From Aliamphritea spongicola (lineage in GTDB: Bacteria > Pseudomonadota > Gammaproteobacteria > Pseudomonadales > Balneatricaceae), in assembly GCA_024347235.1 (NCBI GenBank), contig AP025283.1, positions 3,782,001 to 3,846,000 on the forward strand: DNA of 64,000 nucleotides, written 5' to 3'. Below are positions 19,773-33,393 of the stretch, one piece after another. Each line of letters begins with the position of its first letter. The first letter of the stretch is position 1. The notes below the pieces were generated by a model. That model was not told the DNA's origin, made no database searches, and saw only the letters and a list, made by a program, of their open reading frames with translations. A program made the position numbers and the translations under genes.

Positions 19773-20563
19773 AACACCGTACTGCGCTGCCCCAGGCGAA
19801 TTTCAGTTAAAGGCGTATCACACCGGACACAGGCCTCTCCACCCCGTCCGTAAACTGATAACTCCTGTTTGAAGTATCCGGGCTTACCGTCGCCGCCGAT
19901 AAAATCTTTCAGCGTGGTTCCGCCCTGCTCAATGGCAGCCGCCAGTATCCGCTTAATTTCGACGACTAACTGTTCTATTCGCTGTCGTGAAATACGTCCT
20001 GCCGCCCGTTTCGGATGGATACCTGCTGCAAACAACGCCTCATTGGCGTAAATATTCCCAACCCCGACAACCACAGCAGAATTCATCACCAACTGCTTGA
20101 TGGCCACCTTACGCCCGGCGCATGCTGCCTGTAAATGATCCGCATCAAAAGCATCACTTAAAGGCTCCGGCCCCAGTTTAACTAACAGCTCGTGCTGCTC
20201 TCCCCGGGCCTGCCACAGCAGAGAGCCAAACCGCCGCGGGTCCGTCAGCCGCAGTGCCATGCCGTTTTTCAGCACCAGATCCACATGATCATGATATGCC
20301 GGCGGCTGATCCGCTGACACCATATATAAACTGCCGGACATGCCAAGGTGATACATCGCGGCACCCTGATCAGTATTCAGCAACAGATACTTACCCCGCC
20401 GCTGCACCGACTCAATGACCTTTCCTTTCAGGTAATCAGACAGTTGCTCCGGCACCGGCCAGCGCAACTTTGGCTGCCGCACGATCAACTGGTCAACCTG
20501 CTGTCCGACTATGTGAGGCTCTATACCCCGGCGTGTGGTTTCTACCTCAGGTAATTCCGGCAT
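19751..20563 (-). CDS. mutM: Formamidopyrimidine-DNA glycosylase (MutM/Fpg)
   Basis: MutM excises 8-oxoguanine and formamidopyrimidines and nicks the DNA. The start is set at the ATG giving [14 protein letters not shown], because the proline after Met1 is the catalytic nucleophile; the longer frame from 20575 is not used. Other marks: [34 protein letters not shown] (helix-two-turn-helix), [18 protein letters not shown] and the C-terminal zinc finger CVRCDTPL...CPNC. 270 residues, normal length. It is transcribed away from rpmBG, with which it is often linked. Confidence 0.97.
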   Translation of the reverse strand: MPELPEVETTRRGIEPHIVGQQVDQLIVRQPKLRWPVPEQLSDYLKGKVIESVQRRGKYLLLNTDQGAAMYHLGMSGSLYMVSADQPPAYHDHVDLVLKNGMALRLTDPRRFGSLLWQARGEQHELLVKLGPEPLSDAFDADHLQAACAGRKVAIKQLVMNSAVVVGVGNIYANEALFAAGIHPKRAAGRISRQRIEQLVVEIKRILAAAIEQGGTTLKDFIGGDGKPGYFKQELSVYGRGGEACVRCDTPLTEIRLGQRSTVFCPNCQR

Positions 20564-20635
20564 GACTTTTCCCAATCTAGATTAAACGCTGCGTTCAACT
20601 CTACTACAGCTGATATGTGGCACAAATGACAGACG

Positions 20636-20660
20636 AAAAACCCGGACAAGCCGGGTTTTT
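20636..20660. terminator. Terminator downstream of rpmBG
   Basis: AACCCGG ACAAG CCGGGTT with flanking A5 and T5 tracts; it sits just after the rpmG stop on the minus strand. Confidence 0.85.
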
Positions 20661-20677
20661 CTTTCAGTAGCAAGATC

Positions 20678-20833
20678 TTACTTGATCTTAGCTTCTTTAT
20701 ACATAACGTGCTGACGAACAACAGGATCGTACTTCTTCATTTCCAGCTTGTCTGGAGTAGTACGCTTGTTCTTAGTCGTAGTGTAAAAGTGACCAGTTTT
20801 TGCAGATGAAACCATCTTAATCTTATCGCGCAT
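20678..20833 (-). CDS. rpmG: 50S ribosomal protein L33
   Basis: The 51 residues read [20 protein letters not shown] then [19 protein letters not shown] and [12 protein letters not shown], a clear L33. The form lacks the zinc-binding cysteine pairs. The gene lies 11 bases after rpmB, with which it forms the usual operon, and ends at a strong terminator. A ribosome binding site (AAGGAGC) precedes the ATG. Confidence 0.97.
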   Translation of the reverse strand: MRDKIKMVSSAKTGHFYTTTKNKRTTPDKLEMKKYDPVVRQHVMYKEAKIK

Positions 20834-20844
20834 GATACTGCTCC

Positions 20845-21081
20845 TTAAACCTTGATGCCGTTCTTACGAACATCTACCAGCACAGCATCGATACCTTTCT
20901 TATCGATGATACGCATACCTTTAGAAGAAACGCGCAGACGTACAAACTTCTGCTCGCTCTCAACCCAGAAGCGGTGCCAGTGCAGGTTTGGCAGGAAGCG
21001 ACGACGGGTTCTGTTCAGTGCGTGGGAAACATTGTTTCCTGTTACAGGACGCTTACCTGTAACCATGCAAACTCGAGACAT
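20845..21081 (-). CDS. rpmB: 50S ribosomal protein L28
   Basis: The start is the ATG at 21081 giving [20 protein letters not shown], the conserved N-terminus, rather than the longer frame from 21114. [20 protein letters not shown] and [17 protein letters not shown] complete the L28 pattern, 78 residues. It is a large-subunit protein and the first gene of the rpmBG operon. The 170 bases upstream, shared with the end of radC, contain AT-rich promoter-like sequence. Confidence 0.97.
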   Translation of the reverse strand: MSRVCMVTGKRPVTGNNVSHALNRTRRRFLPNLHWHRFWVESEQKFVRLRVSSKGMRIIDKKGIDAVLVDVRKNGIKV

Positions 21082-21252
21082 GTTAAATACCTTTTCTGTA
21101 ATAATTGCCTTCACAGGCAGTTAACCCCTATCCGATACTTATCAACCGGTGAAAACTTACCGGCTTCAGGCGGAGCGTCTGTACCAGACAAAATCCCATA
21201 CCATGGATAGAAGAGCGCGCATTTTACAGAAAATAAATAATATAAGCCAGTG

Positions 21253-21960
21253 CTATATGTATTTATTTATCCAGATTAACCGAAGGATAAAACAGCCCCG
21301 TTCGGCCATCGAAATCACCTCAGAATCCCCGATCACCATATGATCCAGCAACTGCACATCCACCAGCGATAAAGCCTGCTGCAGGTGCCGGGTAATATCC
21401 ACATCAGCATCACTGGGCTCAGCCACCCCGGAGGGATGGTTATGGCAAATAATCAGGGCCGCCGCATTATGCTTTAACGCCAGCTTTACCACCTCACGGG
21501 GATGCACACTGGCACTGTTGATCGTGCCGTAGAACAACTCTTTGAAACAGATAACCCGGTGCCGGTTATCCAGTAATAAAGCAGCAAAAACTTCCTGTGA
21601 ATAATAACGCAGCTGGTTACCCAGATAATGTTTCACCTCCAGAGGAGAATCCAGCACTGAACTGTGCACCAGCGCCTCACCCTGAATACGCAGGCTGATC
21701 TGTAAAGCAGCCTGCAGCTGAACATACTTTGCAGTACCGATCCCCTTAACACCGCACAAGTCTTTCTGAGCAGCCCCGGCAACGCCGGCTAAACTGCCGA
21801 ACTCTCTTAACAACTCACGGGCCATATCTACCGCACTGCTGCCGGAAATACCGGTACGCAGAAAAATCGCCAACAACTCTGCATCCGAGAGAGAAACCGC
21901 CCCTCTGTGTAACAACTTTTCCCGTGGGCGCTCCTGCGCCGGCCAGTCTGTAATCGCCAT
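21253..21960 (-). CDS. radC: RadC family JAB-domain protein
   Basis: The start at 21960 gives [20 protein letters not shown], the family N-terminus. A helix-hairpin-helix ([17 protein letters not shown]) precedes a JAB/MPN+ metalloprotease-like domain with [27 protein letters not shown], the metal ligands in HNHPSG and the distal aspartate in [11 protein letters not shown]. Length 235. Despite the name, a DNA-repair role has not been supported; the biochemical function is uncertain. It is transcribed toward rpmB and divergent from coaBC, the standard arrangement. The C-terminal [10 protein letters not shown] is slightly longer than usual. Confidence 0.93.
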   Translation of the reverse strand: MAITDWPAQERPREKLLHRGAVSLSDAELLAIFLRTGISGSSAVDMARELLREFGSLAGVAGAAQKDLCGVKGIGTAKYVQLQAALQISLRIQGEALVHSSVLDSPLEVKHYLGNQLRYYSQEVFAALLLDNRHRVICFKELFYGTINSASVHPREVVKLALKHNAAALIICHNHPSGVAEPSDADVDITRHLQQALSLVDVQLLDHMVIGDSEVISMAERGCFILRLIWINKYI

Positions 21961-22178
21961 CCCTGATCTCCTGATTGTTATACATCCCTGTATTCTCTGA
22001 CCGTCCCGCTCTGTCACGCAGAACCGCCGGTTACTGTTAACCCTAATAGGGCTTCAGGAAAAACCAATAGCTATTCACCCGTCCGATGTATTTATTGCAC
22101 CTGCAATAAGTGGTATCTTTGTCGGCCTTTTCAGACGCAGTCTGCGTCAACAGCTAGCAACGGTGGTCGCTCAAGGGT

Positions 22179-23379
22179 ATGCACAGACTCACTAACCGAC
22201 AGATTGTTTTAGGTATAACCGGCGGTATTGCTGCGTATAAAAGCGCCGAACTGACCCGTATTCTGAAAACCCACGGCGCCGATGTCAGGATCGTTATGAC
22301 CCCTGCGGCCTGTGAATTCATTACCCCGCTAACCCTGCAGGCCCTTTCCGGCCACGCAGTCCATCAGCATATTCTGGACCCGGAAGCCGAAGCCGGCATG
22401 GGTCATATAGAACTGGCTAAATGGGCAGATATGATTCTGATCGCCCCCGCCAGCGCTGATTTTATGGCCCGCCTGAACAGCGGCATGGGCAACGACCTGC
22501 TCAGCACTATCTGTCTGGCCAGCGAAGCACCTGTGGTCCTCGCACCGGCTATGAATCAGGCCATGTGGCGTGATGTACAGACGCAGCAAAACGCCGCCGA
22601 TCTGCAAAGCAAGAACATCCGCCTGCTGGGCCCCGGTGTTGGGGATCAGGCCTGTGGCGACAACGGTCCCGGCCGGATGCTCGAACCACTGGATATCGCC
22701 AGCCAGGCTGCCGCCCTCTTTGATCAGGGGCTCTGGCCGGCAAGCAGGTATTCATTACGGCCGGCCCAACCCGGGAAGCACTGGACCCGGTACGTTACAT
22801 CAGCAACCACAGCTCCGGAAAAATGGGCTATGCGCTGGCAGCCGCTGCTGCAGACGCCGGTGCCCGGGTAAAACTGATCAGCGGCCCGGTTAACCTTGAA
22901 GCCCCGGCACGCTGTGAACGGGTTCAGGTTGAAAGCGCCCAGCAAATGCTGGATGCCTCCCTGGACGGCATTGGCGACTGCGACATATTTATAGCTGCTG
23001 CTGCCGTTGCTGATTACCGGCCGGTATCGGTTGCCGAACATAAAATGAAAAAGGCAAAGAAGAGCTGATGGAACTGCATCTGGTGAAGAACCCGGACATT
23101 GTAGCCACTATCGCCAGCCAGCCGGATAACCCCTTCTGTGTCGGTTTTGCAGCAGAAACACAGGACGTTGTTGCTTATGCCCAGGATAAATTACAGCGTA
23201 AAAACCTGGATCTGATCATTGCTAATGATGTGTCCCGCAGCGATATCGGCTTTAACAGCGATGACAATGCCGTCACTGTTATCAGCAAAACAGCGGCTAC
23301 TCCTTTGCCACAAACCAGCAAGCGGTTACTGGCCAAACAGCTGATTAACCTGATCGCCGACCAGTACTCAGAGAGCTGA
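22179..23379 (+). CDS. coaBC: Bifunctional phosphopantothenoylcysteine decarboxylase/synthetase, frame interrupted
   Basis: CoaBC joins cysteine to 4'-phosphopantothenate and decarboxylates the product in coenzyme A synthesis. The CoaC half shows [14 protein letters not shown], the catalytic histidine in [18 protein letters not shown] and the substrate-clamp cysteine in [16 protein letters not shown]. One G added at 22728 gives [20 protein letters not shown] and continues into the CoaB half ([24 protein letters not shown]). One A added near 23057 restores [19 protein letters not shown], after which the frame is open to the stop. Total about 400 residues, normal. The dut gene follows after five bases. 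Confidence 0.94.
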
Positions 23380-23384
23380 ACACT

Positions 23385-23851
23385 ATGACAACACAAAAAC
23401 AGTCCCTGCAGGCAAAAATTCTGGACGACCGAATCGGCAGTGAGTTTCCACTCCCTCACTATGCTACCGAAGGTTCTGCCGGGCTCGACCTGCGCGCCTG
23501 TATCAACGAACCACTGACGCTGGCCCCGGCGAAACCCAACTGTTACCCACAGGCCTGGCTATTCACGTCGCCGATCCAAACCTCTGTGCAATGCTCCTGC
23601 CCCGTTCAGGACTTGGCCATAAACACGGCATCGTACTTGGCAACCTCGTTGGCCTGATCGACTCAGATTATCAGGGACAACTGATGGTCTCCTGCTGGAA
23701 CCGCAGCGACAGCACTTTTACGGTAGAACCCGGTGAACGTATCGCTCAGATGGTGCTGGTTCCGGTTATACAGGCCAGTTTCGAAATCGTTGAAGAATTC
23801 GACGACAGCGACCGCGGCGAAGGCAGTTTTGGCTCATCCGGCCGGCACTGA
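23385..23851 (+). CDS. dut: dUTP diphosphatase, frame interrupted
   Basis: Dut hydrolyses dUTP to dUMP, protecting DNA from uracil. Motif 1 is AGLDLRACI. One C added to the CCCC at 23524 gives [19 protein letters not shown], then motif 2 [10 protein letters not shown], motif 3 [15 protein letters not shown], motif 4 [11 protein letters not shown] and motif 5 [10 protein letters not shown], the C-terminal arm that closes the active site. About 155 residues. Between coaBC and algC, as in pseudomonads and relatives. Confidence 0.95.
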
Positions 23852-23889
23852 ATCCCGGCCCGGAACAGATTAAGGACACCCTGAGCATC

Positions 23890-26256
<2,367 letters not shown>

Positions 26257-26257
<1 letters not shown>

Positions 26258-26847
26258 TGAACCAACCCGAAAAGTTTCCCGCCGGGAACAAATTCTTCAG
26301 GCACTGGCAATGATGCTGGAAAGCGATCCCGGTGCCCGTATTACCACCGCTTCGCTGGCTAAGCAGGTCGGTGTATCTGAAGCGGCACTGTACCGACACT
26401 TTCCGAGCAAAGCGCGGATGTTTGAAGGGCTGATCAGCTTCATTGAAGAAACCATCTTCAGCCGGGTGACCCTGATCACCCAGTCAGATGCCACAGCACT
26501 GAAGCAGTGTGAGCAGATTCTGACGCTACTGCTGGCCTTTGTGGAACGTAATCCGGGGATGGCACGCATCCTCACCGGTGATGCTTTGGCCGGCGAAACC
26601 GACCGTCTGCGCCAGCGTATCAATCAGTTCTTCGAGCGGCTGGAAACCCAGATCAAACAGATTCTGCGGACCGCCGAACAAACCGAAGGCCTGCGTACTG
26701 AACTGCCGGGCGGGGCAACAGCCAATCTGCTGCTGGCCAGCGCCGAAGGCCGCATTCGCCAGTTCGTCCGCAGTGAATTTAAAACCGCCCGACCCAGAAC
26801 TGGGCTGATCAGTGGACCGTGCTCGCTAGCGCTGCAACCCGCAGCTA
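26257..26847 (+). CDS. slmA: Nucleoid occlusion factor SlmA (TetR family), frame interrupted
   Basis: SlmA binds DNA sites around the chromosome and blocks FtsZ ring assembly over the nucleoid. One A added to the AAAA at 26270 gives [20 protein letters not shown]. The TetR helix-turn-helix follows: [34 protein letters not shown]. Near the end one C added at 26795 restores [16 protein letters not shown] and the stop at 26847. About 197 residues. The two shifts lie outside the DNA-binding core. It overlaps argB, an arrangement known in Oceanospirillales. Confidence 0.92.
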
Positions 26848-26856
26848 AGGCCCTAC

Positions 26857-27619
26857 ATGATCGAACAGCTGGGCCTGTTACTGATATCTCTGCTGGCCAA
26901 TGGTTTATCAGCCATGGCCGGCGGAGGTGCCGGTTTACTGCAACTCCCCGTTCTGCTTTTTCTGGGGCTCTCCTTCAGTACAGCACTGGCCACCCACAAA
27001 ATCGCCAGCGTTGCACTGGGTCTGGGCGCCACCCTCCGGCACCTGAAAGAAAGCACACTGGAACGGCGCTTCTGTGGCTACATTCTGGCCACCGGTTTGC
27101 CCGGCGTGGTGCTTGGCGGAATCGTCATCCTGCAGATTCCTGAAAAATCACCCTGATCAGCCTCGGTATACTCACCGCCGGCCTGGGCATCTATTCGATT
27201 TTCAAAGCCAGTCTCGGACTGGAACATACGCCAAAGCACCGGGATCTCGCCGGTATGACCATTGGCGGAGCAGTGCTATTTTTATCGGGGTTCTGAACGG
27301 TTCACTGACCTCAGGCACAGGCCTGTTTGTCACCCTCTGGCTGGTTCGCTGGTTTGGGCTGGATTATAAACGGGCCGTCGCCTATGTTCTGGTACTGGTT
27401 GGCATGTTCTGGAACGGCTCAGGTGCAATCACTGTCGCCCTGCAAACACCGCCGCAATGGTCATGGCTACCGGCACTGATTCTTGGCGCATTAATCGGCG
27501 CGTACGCCGGCGCGCATGTAGCGCTGGCCAAAGGAAACCGGGCGATCAAACGGATTTTTGAAGCACTGACGATTCTGGTCGGGATTAAACTGATACTCGA
27601 CGGTATCGCGATCATCTGA
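26857..27619 (+). CDS. TSUP family (TauE/SafE) membrane permease, frame interrupted
   Basis: Hydrophobic segments alternate with short loops. Typical pieces are [73 protein letters not shown] and the C-terminal [19 protein letters not shown]. Shifts lie at the A5 near 27145 (one base restores [15 protein letters not shown]) and near 27285. About 255 residues. Members export sulfite, sulfoacetate or other organosulfur anions; the substrate here is not indicated. It ends 20 bases before the convergent yibQ stop. Confidence 0.85.
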
Positions 27620-27639
27620 CGGAAAACAGGTTACGGCAG

Positions 27640-28488
27640 TTACTGGTGATACCCCTGAGCACGGCACTCTTCAGCTTCACAGAAATGCTGCCGGGCACGC
27701 TCCAGATCCTGACTGTCCTGCATCTGTAACAGGAAACCGCTCGGAGCAACCAGCTGAATACCCAGCTCTCCCAGACGGGGTAAGGCTTCCTGTAAAAATT
27801 AATCGTCACCGGATACGGATGCCCGATCAGCACAGCAAAGCCACGCTCACGGGCCAGTGCCACACCGGCGTTAAACTGCCGCTCGACAAACTCCGGCGTT
27901 TGCTCATGATCAAGAAAAATATCCCGGATTAACCAGGGAATATCGGCCCTGCGTGCTGCTTTCCAGGCTACGGTATCTGAGGTAGTCAGGCTATCAATAA
28001 AAACATCTGCTGTTTCTTCGCCACCTGCATCGCCCACTGCATTTGCGCTTCCTTCTGTGTCAGCAGGCTACCCATATGATTATTAAACCCCACCGCATAA
28101 GGTACGGCTTTGAGACCGTCCCGCAGGGTTTTAATAAACACATCCTTACTTAACGCATCTGTCAGTCCGCCGGGCCCCAGCGCCAACCGGTGGGTATTAT
28201 CCATCGGCACATGCACCATGACATCTTTGCCCTGGCTATTAGCCATCTCAGCTAACACTTTGCTCTTAGGGGTATGGGGCAGAATGGCGTATGCGATCGG
28301 ACCGGGTAAATTAATGGCGGCAATGCCCTGCGCCAGGTTATCCCCATGTCATCAATGATGATAACCATACGGGGCTGCTGACTATCAGCACCGGCCAGCG
28401 GAGCAAAGACCGAACAGATAAACGCAAAACAGGCAAACAGCAACTCTGCTGTTTGCCTGTTCGGAACTAAAGATAACGATATTGCCAC
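27640..28488 (-). CDS. Divergent polysaccharide deacetylase (YibQ family), frame interrupted
   Basis: An N-terminal membrane or signal segment (ELLFACFAFICSVFAPLAGA) is followed by MVIIIDDMG, the conserved aspartate pair of the family. After a shift near 28345 come NLPGPIAYAILPHTPKSKVL, GKDVMVHVPMDN and VGFNNHMGSLLTQ with the metal histidine, a shift near 28030, then DSLTTSDTVAWKAARRADIP and GFAVLIGHPYPVTI. A last shift near 27800 gives LQEALPRLGELGIQLVAPSG and the stop at 27640. About 283 residues, periplasmic. The family sits beside ctpA-envC-gpmI in many gammaproteobacteria. Function is unproven but presumably in cell-wall or polysaccharide trimming. Confidence 0.85.
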
Positions 28489-28496
28489 TGAACAGC

Positions 28497-29813
28497 CTAG
28501 TTCTGATCGACAGCCGTTTTTCAGTCACTTTACGGGCGATAGCCAGACCGCGTAACAAACCGATGGCTTCATACAGCTGGTAATCGGTTTCAGCAATACG
28601 GCGAACATCGGTGATAGCATCCTCTGCACCGTCTTCACCATTTTCCAGGTGACCGCTCAGATCACTTTCTTTAATGAAGTTACCGCTTTCACGCAGCTTA
28701 ATTTCAGCCTCAGCCACATAAATATCCGGCTTGATGCCCTGAGCCTGAATGGAACGGCCGCTCGGGGTAAAGTAGCGGGCGGTAGTGAGTTTCAGTGCTC
28801 GTTCCTTGGTCAGCGGCAGTACCGTCTGTACCGAGCCCTTACCAAAGCTATCCACACCCATAATCACGGCGCGGCCCTGATCCTGCAGGGCACCGGCAAC
28901 AATTTCAGATGCAGATGCAGACCCCTGGTTGATCAGTACCACCAGTGGAATATCGGTCAGGCGTTCACTGGTCGCTTTATATTGCAGTTCAGAATTTGCT
29001 TTACGGCCTTTGGTGTAAACGATCAGCCCTTCATCCATAAATGCATCACTGACATCCACTGCCGCACGTAATACACCCCGGGGTTATTACGCAGATCCAG
29101 TACCAAACCTTTCAGTTCGGTTGCATCTTCAAGCTTTTCCATCGCCCGCTTGAGGTCATTACCGGTATTCACCTGGAACTGAGTAATCCGCAGGTAACCG
29201 ATACCGTCGTCCAGTACCCGCTGCTTAACACTGGCCACGCGGATAACATCCCGTACCACGGTAATTTCCAGCGGTTTTTCCTCGCCTTCACGAACGATGG
29301 TCAGAAGTAACTCAGAGCCTGCCGGGCCCCGCATCAGCTCTACAGCATCATTAAGATCCATCCCTGAACGGCCTGATCACCCAGCTTAATGATCAGGTCC
29401 CCAGCTTTAACACCGGCCTTTTGCGCAGGCGTGTCGTCTATCGGCGTGATAACCCGGACAAAGCCGTCTTCCATGCCCACTTCAATGCCCAAACCACCAA
29501 ATTCACCGCTGGTATGGGTCTGTAATTCTGAAAAAGCGCTCGGCTCGAGATAGGTAGAATGGGGATCAAGCCCTGCCAGCATGCCGCGGATCGCATCTTC
29601 CAGCAGTTGCTCATCGCTGACCTGCTCAACATAGTCCTGACGGATCCGGTCAAACACCTCAGTAAATACCCGGATCTCTTCCAGCGGCAGAGGCTTTATA
29701 ACCGGCGCAGGCGCGTCTTCAGCCTGAACGACACCGCCCAGTAATGACATACTCAATAAACATGGCAAACCCAGAGGTTTACACAGACTCGCTAGCTGCT
29801 TCGTCAGCTTCAT
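28497..29813 (-). CDS. C-terminal processing peptidase (S41 family, CtpA), frame interrupted
   Basis: The signal peptide (LGLPCLLSMSLLGGVVQA) precedes VFDRIRQDYVEQVSDEQLLE, a PDZ domain (GGLGIEVGMEDGFVRVITP, AGVKAGDLIIKLG) and the protease core with the nucleophile in NQGSASASEIVAGALQDQ and the general-base lysine in DSFGKGSVQTV. Shifts: near 29362 (restores VQGMDLNDAVELM), GGGG near 29080 (restores NNPGGVLRAAVDV) and A5 near 28517, which ends the protein at VTEKTAVDQN. About 440 residues. It probably trims periplasmic proteins, including cell-wall hydrolases. It is followed by yibQ after eight bases. Confidence 0.9.
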
Positions 29814-29875
29814 ACTGAATCCTTAATTCTGTGGATACCGGAAGATGATATCCAGGCTACATTCCTGTTGGCCGG

Positions 29876-31022
29876 TCAGCGCCTCACCAGCCATTGCTTC
29901 GGATTTCGCGCTTTTCCTTTATACCGTAAGGCAAAGAATAAACCGGGCTTACTGTTACCGCCACTGTTTCCTACTGTGGCAACGGTTTCTTTGGCAGAGA
30001 CCCACTCACCGACATCTTTCAGCAAACTGTCCGCCTGCCCGTACATGGTCATATAACCGCCGCCATGATCGATTATCAGCAACAGGCCATACCCTCTCAG
30101 CCAGTCAGAAAAACCACCCGGCCATGATGGATCGCCTTAACCGCCCGCCCCTGTTTCGCCGTCAGTATCACGCCATCAAATCTGACACCTTCACGCATGC
30201 TGCCAAACCCACGGGTTAACGTCCCCTTCACAGGCCATGGCAGGCGGCCTTTCAGCTCGGAAAATGCCCGGTCATTACCGCCCAGCGCAACCTCACTGAT
30301 GGAGATCTGCAATTGCGCCAGTACTTTTCCAGCCTTTGCTGATCCGCTTTAAGGTTCTTCAGCTTTTTGCTGCCGGCCTTGAGATCTTTTTCCAGCCGGG
30401 CCAGTACCTGTTTCCGCTCGCTGCGACCGGCCTTAAGCTCAGTAGCACTTTTTGTAACGCATCACGACGGTCAAAAACGGTTTGCTGGGTACTGCGGATT
30501 GCTTCTTCTGCCTGATCCAGTTTGACCAGATCATCGCGGAAATGTTGCAATTTATCTGCCAGCGTCTGATTAATCCGGTCATAGTATTGCAGCATCCGGG
30601 ACACCTGTTCCGGGTCCCGCTGAGTCAGCAGTAACTGTAAACGCGGTAACTTACCGGTTTTATACTGTTGCTTCAGCTGCACTTCCAAGCCTTTGGCCTG
30701 TTCCCGCAGCGAGGCAAGAATTGGTTTGCGTGAGGCCTGCAGCTTCTTCAGCTTTGCTTCCGCACCACCCAGTTGCTTATTCAGCGTGCCAATTTGTTTG
30801 GCCAGCTTGCCGATTTTTATCGATGGTGCGCAACTCACCCTGAACGGACTTCTTCTCTCCCTGGGTTTCATTCAGGGCAGCTGTCAGTTGGCGGACGCTT
30901 TTCTGCAAGGCTTTAATCTGTGCAGCCGTGGCCGCTTCTTCATTCGCCGCGAATGAAAAAGACGGCATCAGCACACATAAAGAAAGTACCAGCAATATAG
31001 CTGGCCGATAAATCCGGCTCAT
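29876..31022 (-). CDS. envC: Murein hydrolase activator EnvC, frame interrupted
   Basis: A signal peptide (AILLVLSLCVLMPSFSFA) is followed by about 220 residues of coiled coil (KALQKSVRQLTAALNETQG; YKTGKLPRLQLLLTQRDPEQ; SRMLQYYDRINQTLADKL) and a LytM domain with LPWPVKGTLTRGFG, IDHGGGYMTMYG and GNSGG. Zinc ligands of active M23 peptidases are missing: REGVRFDGV and ALRYKG replace the usual H..D and HxH. This is the degenerate state expected of EnvC, which activates amidases at the septum. Shifts occur near 30827, 30440, 30325 and 30105. The stop is at 29876. Confidence 0.9.
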
Positions 31023-31059
31023 AGAAAAATGGCCGCGTTGTGAATGGCGGCCATATTCA

Positions 31060-32609
31060 TCAGCTGAAACGCACCAGCGACTGGCCGGTCATTTCTGCCG
31101 GTTTTTCCAGCCCCATCAGATCCAGCAACGAAGGCGCCAGATCACACAGGGCACCGTCTTCCAAACTCAGCTGAGCATGGCGTGGACCGTCATAAATCAG
31201 CGCAACAGGCCAGTTGGTATGCGCCGTGTGCGCCTGTCCGGTTTTAGGATTTACCATCAGTTCAACGTTACCGTGGTCTGCCGTGATCAGGGTTTCACCG
31301 GCAACGCTCTGCATAGCTTCCAGCACCTGACTGATCGCACCGTCAATCACTTCAACCGCCTTAACCGCCGCATCAAAGTTACCGGTGTGACCAACCATAT
31401 CCGGGTTCGCAAAGTTACAGACGATCAGGTCGTACTGGCCGCTCTTAATCGCTTCAACCAGCTTCTCGGTCACTTCCGGTGCACTCATTTCCGGCTTCAG
31501 ATCGTAAGTAGCGACATCCGGTGACGGCACCAGAATCCGGTCTTCACCGGCATACGGCTGTTCTTCGCCGCCGTTAAAGAAGAAAGTCACGTGGGCGTAT
31601 TTCTCTGTTTCAGAAATACGTAACTGGGTCCGGCCCAGGTCAGACAGGTATTCACCCAGGCTGTTGGTCAGCTTGTTAGGCGGATATGCACAGCTGGTTT
31701 TAATCGTTGAGGCATACTCGGTCATCATGACAAAGTCAGCCAGTGCCGGCACACGGCTGCGCTGGAAACCGTCGAAGTCGGTATCAACAAACGCGCGGGT
31801 AATTTCCCGGGCACGGTCAGGACGGAAATTCGCACAGATCACTGCATCATTATCACGGATCAGAGCAACCGGCTGCCCGTCTTCACCGATAATGCAGGTC
31901 GCTGCCACAAACTCATCATTCTCGTCCCGCTCATAAGCATTAGCCAGCGCATCGGCCGCAGAAGTTTCATAGTAAGGCGCCAGACCTTTAGTCATGGCAT
32001 CGTATGCGGTCTGCACACGGTCCCAGCGGTTATCACGGTCCATTGCATAGTAGCGGCCCACAACGGTTGCCAGTGCACCGGTACCCAGCTCCGCAAACTT
32101 TTTCTCTGCAGCTTCAATGGATGGCTGTGCACTGCGTGGTGGCATATCACGACCATCCAGTATGCCGTGCAGGTAAACCTTGCTGACACCCGCTTTACCG
32201 CCATTTCCAGCAAAGCAAAAATATGCTCTTCATGGCTGTGTACACCGCCCGGCGACAGCAACCCCATCACATGCACAGCACCGTCAGCCGCTTTGGCTTT
32301 ATCAATCGCATTTACCAGCACTTCATTTTCAAACAGGCTGCCATCATCAATGGCTTTACTGATGCGGGTATAGTTCTGGTACACCGTACGGCCGGCACCA
32401 ATATTCATATGACCCACTTCGGAGTTACCCATCTGACCGTCCGGCAACCCAACCGCCATCCCGGAAGTGGCAATACGGCTGTTTGGCGCATTCGCCATCA
32501 GACGATCCCAGGTCGGGGTATTCGCGGCCATCACGGCGCTGGATTCTGTGGCTTCGACGCCGAAACCATCAAGAATAATCAAAGCTTTGGTGCTACGTTG
32601 CTCGGTCAT
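31060..32609 (-). CDS. gpmI: 2,3-bisphosphoglycerate-independent phosphoglycerate mutase, frame interrupted
   Basis: GpmI interconverts 3- and 2-phosphoglycerate using two manganese ions. The N-terminal part has LIILDGFGV (metal aspartate), [18 protein letters not shown] (catalytic serine) and [19 protein letters not shown]. One A added to the AAA near 32200 gives [20 protein letters not shown] and continues to the long C-terminal frame: [53 protein letters not shown] and [11 protein letters not shown] with the second metal site. About 517 residues. The start ATG at 32609 fits the family N-terminus. Divergent from the rhodanese-grxC-secB operon. Confidence 0.96.
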
Positions 32610-32975
32610 GGGTGATCTTTTCCGGTGTGTTACTGCCCGGCAGCAAACATCAGACAGGCTGATACGGGCTTTTTAGCTGATATGTAAGACCGCGCATTTT
32701 ACTTGGAATTCCCCATAAGGCGAACCCGGCAGGCATCTGCAGTGAATTTTTCCTGGCCATGAAAGTCACCCAAAGGCATAACAGAAGGAATCCTCAGGAA
32801 ATCATCATTATTTAGCCTCAGCCTGTTACCTCCACAGCAAACGCGGGGTATACTTGGCCGCTTTACAGATTTTAACTGCGGCATGCGCGGCCGGCCGGTT
32901 TCGGCAACTGCCGCTGAATGTCCGCCACTTTTTCTAAATACTGCGGCTGAACAAAGCACATCTAAAAGGTTTACG

Positions 32976-33389
32976 ATGGAACAAGTGATCGAATTCGCAA
33001 CCAATAACTTCATGCTGATTATCGCCTGGGTACTGACTCTGGCCATGCTGATCTTCACCGAACAGCGTAAAGGCGGTAAAGCCGTCAACACCCATGAAGC
33101 AACCCGCCTGATCAATAAAGAGAATGCGGTCATTCTGGATATCCGTCCAAAGAAAGAATATGACACAGGCCATATCACGAATGCGATTCACATTCCGGTT
33201 AACGAACTTGATACCCGCATGACTGAAATCAACAAGCACAAAGAAAAGCCTGTTATTGTGGTCTGCAACCTGGGTCAGACTGCTGGCGCGGCAACCAAGA
33301 AACTGATGGCTGCGGGCTTTAGCAACGTCGTCAAACTGTCCGGTGGCATGACAGAGTGGAAGGCACAGAGCCTGCCTGTTCTGAAGTAA
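32976..33389 (+). CDS. Membrane-anchored rhodanese-like protein (YibN type)
   Basis: ATG 32976 gives an N-terminal membrane helix (FMLIIAWVLTLAMLIF) and a single rhodanese domain on its C-terminal side: AVNTHEATRLINKENAVILD, IRPKKEYDTGHITNAIHIPV, the active-site loop VVCNLGQTAGAATK with a candidate catalytic cysteine, and KLSGGMTEWKAQSLPVL. 137 residues. The longer frame from 32883 is rejected because the conserved protein starts here. It is first in an operon with grxC and secB. The family has been linked to sulfur transfer and membrane protein biogenesis, but the role is not settled. Confidence 0.9.
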   Translation: MEQVIEFATNNFMLIIAWVLTLAMLIFTEQRKGGKAVNTHEATRLINKENAVILDIRPKKEYDTGHITNAIHIPVNELDTRMTEINKHKEKPVIVVCNLGQTAGAATKKLMAAGFSNVVKLSGGMTEWKAQSLPVLK

Positions 33390-33393
33390 TCCC